Both the position numbers and the translations under genes were made by a program. 64,000 bases of DNA from Amblyornis subalaris (Eukaryota > Chordata > Aves > Passeriformes > Ptilonorhynchidae): the NCBI GenBank assembly GCA_018881555.1, contig JACAXG010000232.1, forward strand, positions 64,042-128,041, read 5' to 3'. Below the pieces are notes generated by a model. The model had not been told where the DNA came from, made no database searches, and was given only the letters and a program-made list of their open reading frames with translations. Below, piece after piece: positions 36,588-49,300 of the stretch (the first letter of the stretch is position 1; each line of letters begins with the position of its first letter).

Positions 36588-37115
36588 CCGTACGGCAAGA
36601 TGGCGGAACCGGGTCACCCCGGCGCCCCTCGCCGCTGGGGAAGGGGTTTCTGTACGGCACAACATGGCGGCCGCCACACGGCCGCCGCCATTTTGGCCGC
36701 CGTGCAGCCGTACGGCGCGGGACAGGTGGGGAAGNGGGGGGGGGGGTTCATTCCCGGCGCCTCTCGCTTGCCTTCTCGGCGCTGCTGGGCGTCCGCCTCC
36801 CGACGAGCCGCTCGGTCCGTGGCAGCCCAGCCGTCAAAGACGCCTCCGAGTGGGGCGGGCATGGTGGAGAGGGTTACCCCCACGAGGAACGAGGGGCGGG
36901 GCTGGGCCGGCTCCGTACAGCACGATGGCGGCGCCCATTTATCACATCTTCCCCAGGTATACGTGTCACGGGACACGCCCGCCGGCGCTCTGCGCAAGGA
37001 GCAGAGCCCTCACGCCCCGCGCCGCCGCCTGGCCCCAGCCCCGGCCCCGCCGCCCGATCGCCGCCTCCCCGCCTCCCCGCGCTTCGCACCGCCTCTCCGT
37101 ACGGCAACATGGCAG
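36588..37115 (+). promoter_or_regulatory. five copies of a CCGTACGG / ATGGCGG composite motif
   Basis: Copies at 36588-36606, 36650-36670, 36708-36720 (left half only), 36913-36931 and 37097-37115, all in the same orientation. Three full copies are 19 bp: CCGTACGGCA or a variant, two or three bases, then ATGGCGG or ATGGCAG. The left half contains the palindrome CCGTACGG. The right half resembles the YY1 site (AAGATGGCGGC). An inverted YY1-like core lies at 36685-36696. Confidence 0.7.
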
Positions 37116-37302
37116 CCCCCACCGCCAGGAGGGAGAGGAGCGGCGCGCCGAGCCGTGACGAGCGCCGCCGTCAGCCAATCGGCGCGGGGGCCGGCGACGA
37201 GCGGCGCTCCCATTGGCCGGGTGCGGGGCGTCGCGCCATCAGCCGCGCAGGGCCGCGCCGGGCGTGTGTGTCGGCGGCGGCCACAGCCTCGGCGGGGCCG
37301 CC

Positions 37303-40300
37303 ATGGACGCAGGTGGGTTCCGGGCGGGCCCTGCTCGCGGCGCGGCGGCCGTGCTTCCCCTCGGGACTCCGTGGCCCAGCCTGGTCCGGCGGCCGCTTGA
37401 GGTCCGCGGCTCCCCGGCGCGGCCTTCCCGATGGGCGGCGGGGAAGGCGCCGCTCCCCGCCCTGGGTACGGCCCTGGGAGCCACGGCCCTGCGGGGCCGG
37501 GCCGCCCCTCCGGCGGGGCGAAGGGGAAGGCGGTGGTTCCGTGGCCGCCGGCGTGGGCCGGCGCAGGCCGGAGCCGGGCGGTGAGTCCCTCCTGCCTTCC
37601 CCAGCCCCGCTGCTGCCGTCGTTCCTCGAAAGCTCGGAGCTCTGCCGCTAGGTCGGGGCTGCCCGGGAGGGGAACGGGAACGGGAACGGGAGCGGGGAGC
37701 GGTGACAGGGCTGGTGTCGCTGTGCTGCGCTCCCCATGATGGCTCGAGGAGCCAAAAAGCAGCTTGGGGGTGAGAAGGTGACTTTTCAGGGGTGAAAAGG
37801 TGTCGTCGAGGGGTGAGAAGGCGACTCAGCCACTCATCAGCCTCACTGAGAGTGCCAGTAAAGCTGTTTGTGGTAGAGGTTTTGGTTTTATAGAGGGAAA
37901 GGTAAAAATAAGTTTTTTGGCATTTGTGTTGGGGGGGGGGCACCTGCTTCCCTCCAGCCTTAGCGTAGTAGCAGCTTCCACCCCGCGCCGCAGAGATAAG
38001 AGTTGTTCCATAACCAACGCTTCCCTGTGCGCCGGAGGCTCCTCCTCCGCATCGCCGCGCACGGATGTGCTGGGGATCCGTAGCTCCCGTCCCTCCTGAG
38101 GGCTGTGCTGACTTGTTTTGTCCTTGGTGCTGCTGTTGTCAGCGTGGTCCGGCTGAGAGCGTCCCGACTCTGCGGGAGCGTCCCTGGATCCAGTCTCACA
38201 GCTGGGAACAGGACATGTTCCAGTGAGCGAGCTGGCACTCCCTGAGCTGGGAGATGCGTTTGCTTTCCCTTGGTGTGAGCGGTACAAGGAAAGGAAAACC
38301 TCGCTGCGGAGCATGGTGGGGCTGGATCTCCTCCGTGTGAGGGGGAGGAGGGTCTCTGGGCTCAAGCCCCTTCCCTGCTCTGGACATGGTCGGGGACCTG
38401 ACAGCAGGACTTGGAACTGTTTGCTCCAGGCCTCCAAGAAAGCACCACTCTCCAGTAGACTGACCTTCCTCCCTCTCTTAACTCCTCGTTGGTGTTCAGA
38501 TAATCAGGATTTGTCTTGTTTGAAAGAGCTTAGGGGAAAGATTTAATCTTTCTTCTGCAAGGGGCAGAAGTAGGGGTTTGAGCTGTTTGGTGCTTTTCAG
38601 CAGTTTTACTAAAGTAGTAAAGTTCCCTTCTCTTCTTGACTCTCTCTGAAATGTTCCACATCCAATTGCGTTCCTCTTTTCCCTCTGCCTTGGGTGAGGT
38701 ACCTGTATCAGCTGAGGGAGACATCATCCACCTCATTTCTGATTCTTTTGTGGTGGCCTTAGTTGGAGGCTAAAGGATTTGTGGAGGAGTGAGAGCCAGG
38801 CCTTTCCAGAGAGAAGCCCCAGCACCAATTTGGGAAGGGAGGTGTGGCAAAGCCTGGTTTTCCTTCAGTGCCATGCTCCTAAGCTCTGCTTCAGTACTTT
38901 GTATGAGAAGTTCTTCTGCAGGCAGACTGTGACCGAGGTGATTGGTGCTGGGCAAACCACAAGGAAGATCACCTGCTGTGTTTCTGTTTGAGTCACCCAA
39001 GTTTTGACTTGTTATTTGTTTCCCAGAGTTGGTGGAGACACAAATGGCTTTGGTTGTGGTGAGGGAGANGGAGTTGGTGTCTGTCGTGGGCTCGGTACTG
39101 GCTGGAAGCACAGGTCCAGCACTGGCAGCAAACTGGCAGCAGCGCTCGGGATGCTCCCAGTGCCTGGCTGTGCCTCCCGGTGTGTTTGGTACAAGTTGGG
39201 GTAATGTTCTTGTCTTGGGTGTTTCATTGTGCTGGTTAAGAATATAAGAAGGGAGGGAAAATTTTACCCTCTGCTCTAATTCTGAGTATTTAGAGAATTG
39301 TTCTTAGATCAGCATGATGGAGAACGCCTCCAGTGAGGAAAGGCTGGGAGAGCTGGGGGTGTTCACCTGGCGAAGGGAAGCCTCCAGGGAGATCCAAGAG
39401 CCCCTTCCAGTGCCTAAAGGACCTCCAGGAGAGCTGGAGAGGGACTTTGGACAAGGGCCTGGAGTGTCAGGACAAGGGCAAATGGCTTCCCACTGCCAGA
39501 GGGCAGGCTTAGATGGGATATTGGGAAGGAATTCTTCCCTGTGAGGGTGGTGAGGCCCTGGCACAGGTTGCCCAGAGACGCTGTGGCTGCCCCATCCCTG
39601 GAAGTGTCCAAGGCTGGTTTGGATGGGGCTTGGAGCAACCTGGGGTAGTGGAAGGTGTCCCTGCCCATGGCAGGGGGATGGAACGGGATGACCTTTACGG
39701 TCCTTTCCAACCCAAACCAGTATGGGATTCTGTTGTGGCATTTATAAAGCTTTGTCTTTTCTGCTGAGGTTTTCTGGGATGAGGTGTTCTGCAGATCCCA
39801 TAGAAGGTGTGCCCATGGGGCAGTGATTCAGCCAGGCTCCCATCATTCCCAGTGTGTCCAAGGCTCCTGGAAAGCGAGGCTGCCTTTCTCAGGGTGGGCT
39901 GTGCAGGGCTTACACTGCTTTTTAACTATAAATCTGTGTGAAGTTGAATTGTCATGTTTGATGTGCAAAGACTGCACATCCTTCTCTGCGGAAACTGCTG
40001 CTCCACTGTCCTGGATGCTCAGAGGTCGGTAATTAAAATAGACCGAGGGCTTTCTGAAGGTGAAGTTTTGGAGCACTGCCTGAGAAATGTGCTGATCTCA
40101 CCCAGCTTCTGCAGCTCTGAGAGGAGCAGCTTCAAACAGGATTTCTGCTTGGTGAATTTCCAGGTGTATTTCTTTTCTTTGTTTCTGGCTATAAGAAGAG
40201 AGAAAGGCTCCTGTGAACACTGTGATGCTCCTTGTGCCCTGCCTGAATTGCTTGGGTCGCACTGGCTCGTATTTAACCCATCTGGGCAACAGCGCAGTAG

Positions 40301-43300
40301 ATGGAGTTTGGNAAAGTGCTGGAGCAGATGAAGGTGGAGGCTTGTAAAGGAAACACTCGGTGAGCTTGAGCCTTGTGGGGCATTTACTGCTCGCATTGTA
40401 GTGTCCTTGATACTAACTGGGAGCAACCTCTTGAATTTTCCTCCCTGTGAAGGGGTAACCTGATCTCCTGCATTTAGTAGTTGTGCCTTTCAACTACTTT
40501 CTCCTTAAGTCCCAACACAAATGTCTGCCCACCTCTTTGGGATTCACAGCTGGACACACAGGGCCTTGCACAGAGCCAGATGTTGAGCATTCAGCTGAAG
40601 GGCTGCAAGTCTGGGATTCTCCTCCCCCATGCGCAGTGTCATGGCACGTGTGCTGCATTCCCTGAACATGCTGCTGGTCCAGCTGGGGATCCCCCTCTGC
40701 CTGCTGACTCCTTCCTCTCCAAACTTTGATGGAAGAGGAAAGACTCCAGCAGCCCCTTTCCAGCTGCTGATCCTTGCTGTGAAGTGTCCGGTCGCAAATC
40801 CTGTCTCTGCTAAAGACCTGGTCCCTGTAAACTGTGGTGCTGAAGAGGTTGTGACATTTGAGCAGATGAGGGAATGTTGGTGGGAAGGAGAAGGAGGGAT
40901 TGTGGATAGCTTGATGTTCCTGTGNAGCATCTTGTTTCACTCATTTTCTTTAAGCTATTTGAGACTCCTGACAGAGAGTTGGGTACACGGCAGGCTTAGG
41001 AACTGACAGAATAAACGATAGAATATTCCTTGGAGCTTTAAAACCTTCCTGAGAACTTCAGTTTTTATGTTAAGATTATATCTGTTACCTTTTCAAATCT
41101 GGAAATTGGCAAACTCCAGGTAGTAGAAGGGAAAAAAAATCCTTCATTTCCCCGCTAAAGTTTGTTAGAGGAGAAAACTGCAGTAATTTGTTGGCACACT
41201 TCTGTGCGAGCAGAATTGTTTTGCTTAGCTTGCTGAGAGTGGGAATGGGATGTGTGGCCTGTGCTATCCTAAAGGTGCCTGGAACAGTCTTAAGGACTAA
41301 TTCACACAAAGAATGTGCTTTAAGTCTTGTGGGCTGGGGTTAAGGCAGTCTGATTCAAAATTTGATTTAAGAGCCTATTTTCATCTCTATTGCTGGGGTT
41401 CCTGCTGGTCTTACTGATGGTTGCTGCTGCTGCTACTGGAGTGTTTTCTTGGACTTTTGGAATTGGAATTCCAGGTCAGAGAGCTGGGAATAGAAGGCTG
41501 AGATACTTTGGGAGGCCACAGTGTCTTACGTAGCAGCAGGTGATGCTGGGGAAGCCAAAAGCAAAGTGTGCCCCGTGGAGGGGGGTGGCTTTCACAGAGA
41601 ATGGGGCTGACAGGAGCTTGTGGCTCCTTTGTCCTGCTTTAAACTCACATTACCACAGATTTTATTGTATTTGCTCTGAGAGAGATTTTCAATTGCTGCT
41701 TTAACACTTACAGAACAGTCTGGCTTATTTCTGCTTCAAATTTTAGAGGTGGTTTGTTAAAGAATTGACACCTGTGAAATCATCACCTGCAAAAAATTTC
41801 CAGAATTCTCAGGCTACTTTGAAGCCTGTGTTTCCAAACACAGATCTAGTGGAGCACAGTTCATCCGACTCTCCTGTTTTTTTCTCCCTGTTGCCTGTCC
41901 CTTGTGCACAACAGTTTAAGCTGCCCTGATCCAAGGGCAGCTTGTGCTGCTGGGTTCTTCTGTCGTGGTCCTGGAAGGGGATGAATTTTTAGGCACTGAT
42001 GGGTGCCATGCTGTGAAGGGAGCGAGTAAAAGAGACACAGGCTTTGCCTGCCACCTGTGGACGAGCACATCTGCTCAGCTCTTCTTCCTCACATTGTGTG
42101 GTGACACCTGTAAAGGCTTCTGCTGGGTTTGGTGCCTCTTGAGGAGGGACTGAGCAAGGTTTATTTCCCATCTTATGATGATCTCTGTTTTGTGTGTTCT
42201 TCGCTCAAAATTTATGTTCTCTGCAACAAGATTTTAACCACTCTCCTCACTGGAAAAGAGGCCCTCAACATCAACACCAGAGCTGATGGCATGCATGATG
42301 GTGTACCTTTCAGCTGAAGGTTTTCTGCCCCAGGCAGAACCTGGAGGTTACCTAACCTGGAAATCCCTCTGTTTTTCTGCCTGTGGAGCAGCCAGGAGCA
42401 AGCCAGGGCTGTGTCACCTCTGTACCTCCCAGAGCTGGTGGGTGCAGGGCACCAGCACCGTTTCCTGCCAGCCCAGGAGCTCTGGGGGTGGGAGTCACTG
42501 GGCCACAGCAGCTCTGGTTCTGTAGCTTTGTCTGGTTTTAAAAATAAAAGGAAAAGCTATGAAAGGTCTGTAATTTCTCCTTTGTCTTTCTAGCTACTCT
42601 TACCTACGACACCCTCAGGTTCGAGTATGAAGACTTCCCTGAGACCAAAGAACCCGTTTGGATCCTCGGCCAGAAATACAGTGTTTTTACAGGTATTTTG
42701 TATGCACAATGCAACATTTTAAGGCTTCAGAGGACTTTGTTGGTGTTGCACCTGGGTTTTAGCTGCCATGCTTCTGACTATCTGTCCATTTCCATGAAAT
42801 CTGAAATATTTTTGTGCAGCAGGTTACTTTATAATAGTTACTGGGACATGTCATAAGGGCAGGATGGTGGAGGCAGTGGGCAGGAGGATGGTTTGCTTCT
42901 TCATAATTTGCCTGTGGCCATAGTGTCCTTGGGTCGATTGCAGCTGTTTTGGGGGGCAAGGGAAGTTCTTTGTGCACAGCAGCACTGCCCTGTTCCTCAG
43001 CCGGACTGTGCCTCTCTGGGCATGCAGACTGTGAGGAGCAGAATTCTGTTGTCCTTGGGGAGGGTTTGTGGGAGGTGGGTTTAGCTGTCTTGGTGCCACC
43101 CTCATGCCTGTGCCTTTCCATGCTGAACACTTTNCAGAGAAGGAAGAGATCCTATTGGATGTGACCTCTCGACTTTGGTTCACCTACAGAAAGAATTTCC
43201 CTGCTATTGGTAGGTACTCTGGAGCAGTCTAAAGACATCCTGGAAATTATTATAGTCCAGCTATCCCTAATAAAACAGTCCCCACAAACATGACATCATT

Positions 43301-46300
43301 TCCATTCATAAGTCTGAAATGTGCTTCATCTAATTGATTAGACTTTCTGTTTATCTGATAATGAGAATTCCTCATCCCTTTGGGTGGGAGAGTTAGCAGT
43401 GGTTCTAAAACAGACACAAGGAGGAGTTTGGGAAGTCTGCTCTTTTTTTAGGCAACATGGGAAGATTTTTGTACTTCATCACATCCTACATCAGTCTAGT
43501 GTGACATACTACTGAATTATGGTCTTGGGCTTGGAGTAGATTAAAATGATGGAAACTAGAGAATTGTACAGAAATTGCTGCCTTTGTGCATCTGCTCTAG
43601 ACTCCGTGTGGGAGTTTCATTTGTCTGGGGGGATAGATGCCTGAAGTGTCTGTTACACACAGGAGCTGTAGTTACATGGGGAGTATTTCCCACTGAACTC
43701 GAAGGAGGATGTCTTGGTTCCTTAATATATTCTGCATGGCCTCTTCTGGGATTTGGCTTTGTGTACTGGGTGCAAGGTGTATCAGAGGAGATGTAAGAGC
43801 AGGTAAATGGGATTCCAAGCCCTATCCATGTCCCCCTTCTGTCATTGGCATCCCCAGCAGTCAGTAGGAAAGGAACGTGGCTCAGGTTTGGAAAAGAGAC
43901 TTCTTGGTAACTGGTCCTTCTGGCTTGTGCTGTTCTTTTCCTGCTGGGAAGCCCTCAGCCTCACAAGCTCTGAGACATCTTCAATTTAATCCCTTTAAAT
44001 TCACGTTTGTGCACCATGGTTAAACATATGTTTGAGACTGAAGGGTTAGCACATGTTTAACTGGCTCACAGACACAATTGGGGTTTCTGTGTGAGTCATT
44101 AAAGGCAGACTTTAATGAATGGGGTGAAGACAGACCCCATTTTTTGAGTCACTTCCCATTTACACAATAGATGTGATTTGCATGTCATACAGTAAACCTT
44201 TTTCGGTATTTTTTCTCCCAGTCATCCTTGTTACTGTTCATCACTTCCNTCTGGGCTTCCCCGCTTATATATTGTGGGGGTTAGGGGACTATCTAATGCT
44301 AATTTTGTAAGGCATTATCATTTTTGGAAGTTGCGCATGTTATGAATTACTGGTGAAATTATGGAAGACAGCTGCTGGCCATCAAGAAGCTGATTAAATA
44401 GTTCTCTAGATGATTTTTCTCCCTGTTTAGGACCAAAAGAAGAAAGCAGCATTATAAAGACTTGCAGAAGCTGTGCCCAGGCACAGCTTACCTGCTGTGA
44501 TCACACTGAACATTTGATCTCTGTTATTTGTAGTAACAGCCAGAGCTGCAGTGGAGGAGCAGCAGTTTCCTTTGGAAGATCTGTCAGGGAAATGCTTCCA
44601 GCCTTGTGTCCTTTGTCTTAGACTTTACAGTGTGAACTGATACCGAGCTTGTTCTCCCACACTATGTAGGATGTGTCTTTTTTTTCATTGCCTGGGTAGG
44701 GTTTTTTTTGGCTGGTGCCTTTTTTTTGGCCTAACTATATTGTTCACTTTGAAATCTTACTCATATTCATAGCCACTTTTGATGTGGGAATTCCCTGGGA
44801 CTGGTTTGTTTTGCGTGATGAGTTGCCTTCTTAAGATGAAGATTACAAGAATCATCTTTAACAAGCACCTTTGTGTAGAAATGTGTATTTGAATTGGGCT
44901 GGAAGCCTGCAGGCAGGCTCAAGGGCTGTTGTGCTCCTGAGAAATTCAGCTCTCTGTTGAGTTGTTTGAATTTCCCTTGGAATTTTTTTCCCCTTTCAGC
45001 TAGTGTTGGAGGAGTTTATTTATTTGTTTTTAAGGGATGCCACTGAGTTACTCATTGATAAACCCATTTTTGGTTCTCAGCCTTGGGTGTGTGAGCTAAG
45101 CTAGTCCTCATTCCCTGCCTCATCTCTTGCTGAACCTGCTGCCTGTTCATTCTTCTCCCTCTTGGCACTGTCTTACCATTTATTCCCTGTTTATTTTCTG
45201 TCCATGTTTCCAGGAGGAACTGGTCCCACCTCTGACACGGGCTGGGGCTGTATGCTGCGCTGTGGCCAGATGATCTTTGCTCAGGCCTTGGTCTGCAGGC
45301 ATTTGGGAAGAGGTAAACCAGTGCACAGCCCCCAGTGACTTCCAGGGCCATGTGCTCCCATGAGTGCAGCACTTGGAAGAACAGAGATAACAAGGACACA
45401 GCTGGCAATTGCTGAGGGTTCTGAAACTTTTTCTTCAGTCTTCTCAAGTTCAGGCCTGTTGATAGAATAGTCTACTGGGAACTCTTCAGGGATATTTGTA
45501 TTTTCTGATTTTTTTGTTTATTTGCCTTTTTGTGGGTGATATTCCATTATTCCAGCTGTAAGAATGTTTTCTGTTATTTTAAAATTAGCCCTTTACTGTT
45601 GGGAATGCCTCAACTTTATTATGATTACTGCCTAGTTATAATATAGTTATGTGAAAATTGAGCTGTAAGAGAAGGACAGGAAGAGAACTGCAGCTTGCAG
45701 CCTCTGGTTGCTAATAAATACCATGTTTTATTTCATATATTCCTTGTCTGTCTTAGACTGGAGGTGGATAAAAGGGAAGAGGCAGATGGATAATTACTTC
45801 AACGTTCTTAATGCCTTCATTGACAAAAAAGACAGCTACTACTCCATTCACCAGATAGGTAAGAAGAAAGAAATGCTNAGATGTAGCAGTTGGACTGAGG
45901 AAGGCTCTCACCCTGATATAAATTTCCCTGAAAAATAAAAGAGAAGCAGCCTGTTCCAGTGTTTCCTATGGGGTTAAGGCATAGCTTCAGTGAACAGAAA
46001 TCAGGTTACAGGGGTGGTCTGGTGATCAAACACTGTGTAAAGCTTCTGAGGCAATACTGCCCTTTGAACTTCTGTGCTGCTGCATTTTGGGGAAAGGATT
46101 TGCTTTGCAGTCCTCAGGATGTGCTTCTCACACCCATGCAGCAGTAAATTCTGCTGATTCAGTAATGTTTGCAAGTGGGCATTCTTCCCTATTAAATACA
46201 AACCTGATGAGGAAGGGATGCAGTGTGGGTGAAGTTATTTGCTCCATTGTTCCATTTTTTTTGTTGTGATGCAGCCCAGATGGGAGTCGGAGAGGGAAAG

Positions 46301-49300
46301 TCCATAGGCCAGTGGTACGGACCAAACACGGTCGCACAGGTGCTCAAGTAAGTGCTGCCTTTTTCCTTTTATCTCTTGGATCCGGCAGTGGGGCCAGTTG
46401 GTGTGTGGCACCTCTGAGGTGACAGGTTTCTGTCTGGTGGGGGAGCATGGGCTGCCTGTAATAACACCCTCCCTCCTCTCGCCATTCTCCCCTCACGTCG
46501 GTAGATGAACAAGTGGCTCCCTGGAANAGGCGGGAATTGCCTAACAGCAGCTTTCCCAAGTCAAAGCACATTTCACATNATAATTGACAACACCAGTCTC
46601 TTCCAATCCAGTTTCTCCCGTCTGGTACACCACCCTCTTTGTCTTATAGTTGCATTAATCCTTTGTTACTTCTTTGTTTTTAATTTTCCTGTAGAAAACT
46701 TGCAACTTTTGATACATGGAGTTCCCTGGCAGTACATATAGCCATGGACAACACAGTAGTGATGGAAGAAATCCGTAAGTATCACCTGGAGGTAGAATGT
46801 GGTATGTCCTTGGCAGCAAGAAGACAGGAAAAAGCTGGAGAGCACAAGCAGCATGAAATANATGTTCTGTCTTTGAGAAGTTCTTCCCTGTGAGGGTGGT
46901 GAGGCCCTGGCACAGGNTGCCCAGAGAAGCTGTGGCTGCCCCATCCCTGGAAGTGTTCAAGGCCAGGGTGGATGGGGCTTGGAGCAACCTGGGNTAGTGG
47001 AAGGTGTCCTTGTCTATGGCAGGGGGTGGAAAAGGATGAGCTTTAAGGTCCCTTCCAACACTCACTGTTCTGTGATCTGTGAAAGCTGTATCCAAGGTGA
47101 GAATTGCTGTTCTAGGGCAAGGTGAGAATTGCTGTTCTAGGGCAAAGAAGGCCCTCGTTTGATTTTTGTTTCATCTGGTGATGCCTCTGACTTGGTGCTG
47201 TAGCCTCTGGATCTGGAGAGAAGGTTTGCTGACCTCCAGACAACATATGGGAGCTGCTTGGAAGTCAGTGTCAGACTTGTTTATGGCCACAAGGAGCAAG
47301 GAGTAAATGGCTGATTCCTCTCTCATATAATTGGTAGGAAAATTTCTGCTATTAGACAGAGTAAGAAAACTAGAACAGATCATTGGAGAGGAAAATGATC
47401 AAAATTGGCATGGGGGGAGGATAAGAAAGGAATCCATCTCGGGAGTAGATCTCTCACCATTTTAAGGAATATTCACTGGTGGTTTCTTTTTTGTTTGTTT
47501 TTTGGTGCATCCTGCCCACAGGCTTGCTCTGGAGGCTGAGCAGCTCTTCGTGCCCATCCTGAGCCTGCCTCCCTGGCTGCAGTGCTGCAGGAACCAAAGC
47601 TGAANGCCTGCATTGCTGGTTGCTGCAGCCCTGCATGGTCCTGGCCTCAGCAGCCTTCCCCTGGCTTGCTTTAGGCTAATTCCTGAGGCACTGAGCCCAC
47701 CCAGCACAAACTCTATAATGTTTCTGACAGGACAGTGCTCTGAATCAGCAGGTAAAATGCTTCGGTGAGCGCTGGAGCTGGTGCAGGTTTACAGGTGAGG
47801 TCGTGGCAGGCATCATTTAGGCTGGCTTGGCTGCTACAGAGACAAGATCAATTGCCAGGCAATTTATGCCTGGAGTGCAGGACAGTCACTTAACAAAGTT
47901 AGATCTCTTGTCAGGTAGCCTCAGTGGGATCTGACTGAGAAGTGTGTCTAACCTTTGCTGAAGGTATGTGCTGATGCCCTTGGCTTAAACAAGGGCCAGT
48001 TTAAAAACAGAAATTAGATTTATCTTTCATCTTTAGCCTGAAAACATCCCTTCTAGAGCTGAAGCATGCTGGCTATGAGGCTTGGGTGTGCTGCAGGCTC
48101 CATCTGTGTGACACTGGCTGTTCAGCACTGATGCTGCTTCAAGTGACGTGTCCATACAGCTTGTCATGGGCAGGGGGGTGTGCACTTGTTTTCCTCAAAT
48201 GTGGATCATAATGTACCTGTTCAAGGCCTGGAAGTCACTGTGTGAGTGGGTCTGATGCATTACGTGTCTGTAGGTTTGAGTTAGATAGCTCGTGCCCAAA
48301 CATTGTCCATAGAAGTAATGTTGTTTCATACATCTGTTAATGCAGTCACTGGTAGGGTTCAACCAAAGGTTCACAGGAAATGCCTTTTGCTACAGCAGTG
48401 AAGAAACATAAATCTTTATCCTTTCTGAGTCAGTGTTCCATGAGAAAGGGCATCTCAGCTGGGCATTGGAGGATCGTGTGCATCAGAAAGGTGATGTGAA
48501 TCTGAGCCGGTAAAGCCAGTACCTGCCAGCAGCAGCCACAGCAGGAAAGGTGTTGGGTCAGATCTGTTGGAATATGTTTGCAGTAAATGGTTTGGATCCA
48601 GCTGGGAAGCTTTAGGCAGGTTCTGCTGTGCTGTGGCACCATAGAACTGCAAAGCCTGCCAGATACNAAGGTGAATTTAGTCTGTGCCAAGCTCTCTGCT
48701 GCTTAAACTGGAGGTAAATATGTTCATACCACAGCACAGGATCGCCACGTGCTTTGCCAGGTGAGGAAACCTGCAGTGACACCCCATTCAGCAACAGCCC
48801 TCCTTGGCAGCTGATTTCAGGTCATCTGGACGGGCGGGCTACTGCGAAAAAAGATCCTGTTTTAACAGGAGAAGTCACTAGAAATAATGAATTTGAGTTT
48901 CCTCAGGACCTTTGGTAACTATGTCAGTGCATGAGATGCACACACACACCTTCTCCCTCCTTGAAGGACAGTGTAAGGAGGAATTGCAAACTTCTGTGCA
49001 GGTTGTCTCTCTTCCTGAGGCTTTAGATCAAAATTCTATTTCTTCTAAATTTGGGTGTAATATTGTCCTCATTCAGCCGGATTTGGAGCTCTCAGTAGTG
49101 AACAAACACCCAGCTGAAATGTTTACATCGTGTCCTTCCTGCTACAGTGTCCTGGCATGCCATTTAGGCTGGGAATAAATTAAATGAGCCTCTGACATTT
49201 TGTCTAATTGCCCTGGATTCGTGATTAAAGTGTTGTGGGTTTCTTTGAGGTTTGGGTTGTTTGTTTTTTTCACACACCCAGCAAGTAATGAAATTGGCCA

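Larger units (their letters stand above)
36100..37720. promoter_or_regulatory. CpG island shared by THAP4 and ATG4B
   Basis: Very GC- and CpG-rich segment containing both first exons. The two start codons are 806 bp apart, facing away from each other (36496 minus, 37303 plus). A CCAAT box at 37175-37179 and an inverted one (ATTGG) at 37212-37216 sit about 90-130 bp before the ATG4B start, a usual NF-Y position. No TATA box is evident. Several YY1-like ATGGCGG cores occur. Confidence 0.85.

Noticed and set aside
36336..37651. Long plus-strand open frames (up to 409 codons) over the CpG island
   Set aside because: All frames are open in this GC-rich stretch; composition is Arg/Ala/Gly/Pro-rich with no family match, and the frames overlap both first exons.
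46655..47095. Minus-strand open frames over CR1 tails (also at 39304, 54171 and 57253)
   Set aside because: CR1 3' tails read antisense give similar Ser/Pro-rich frames at each copy; these are repeat artefacts.
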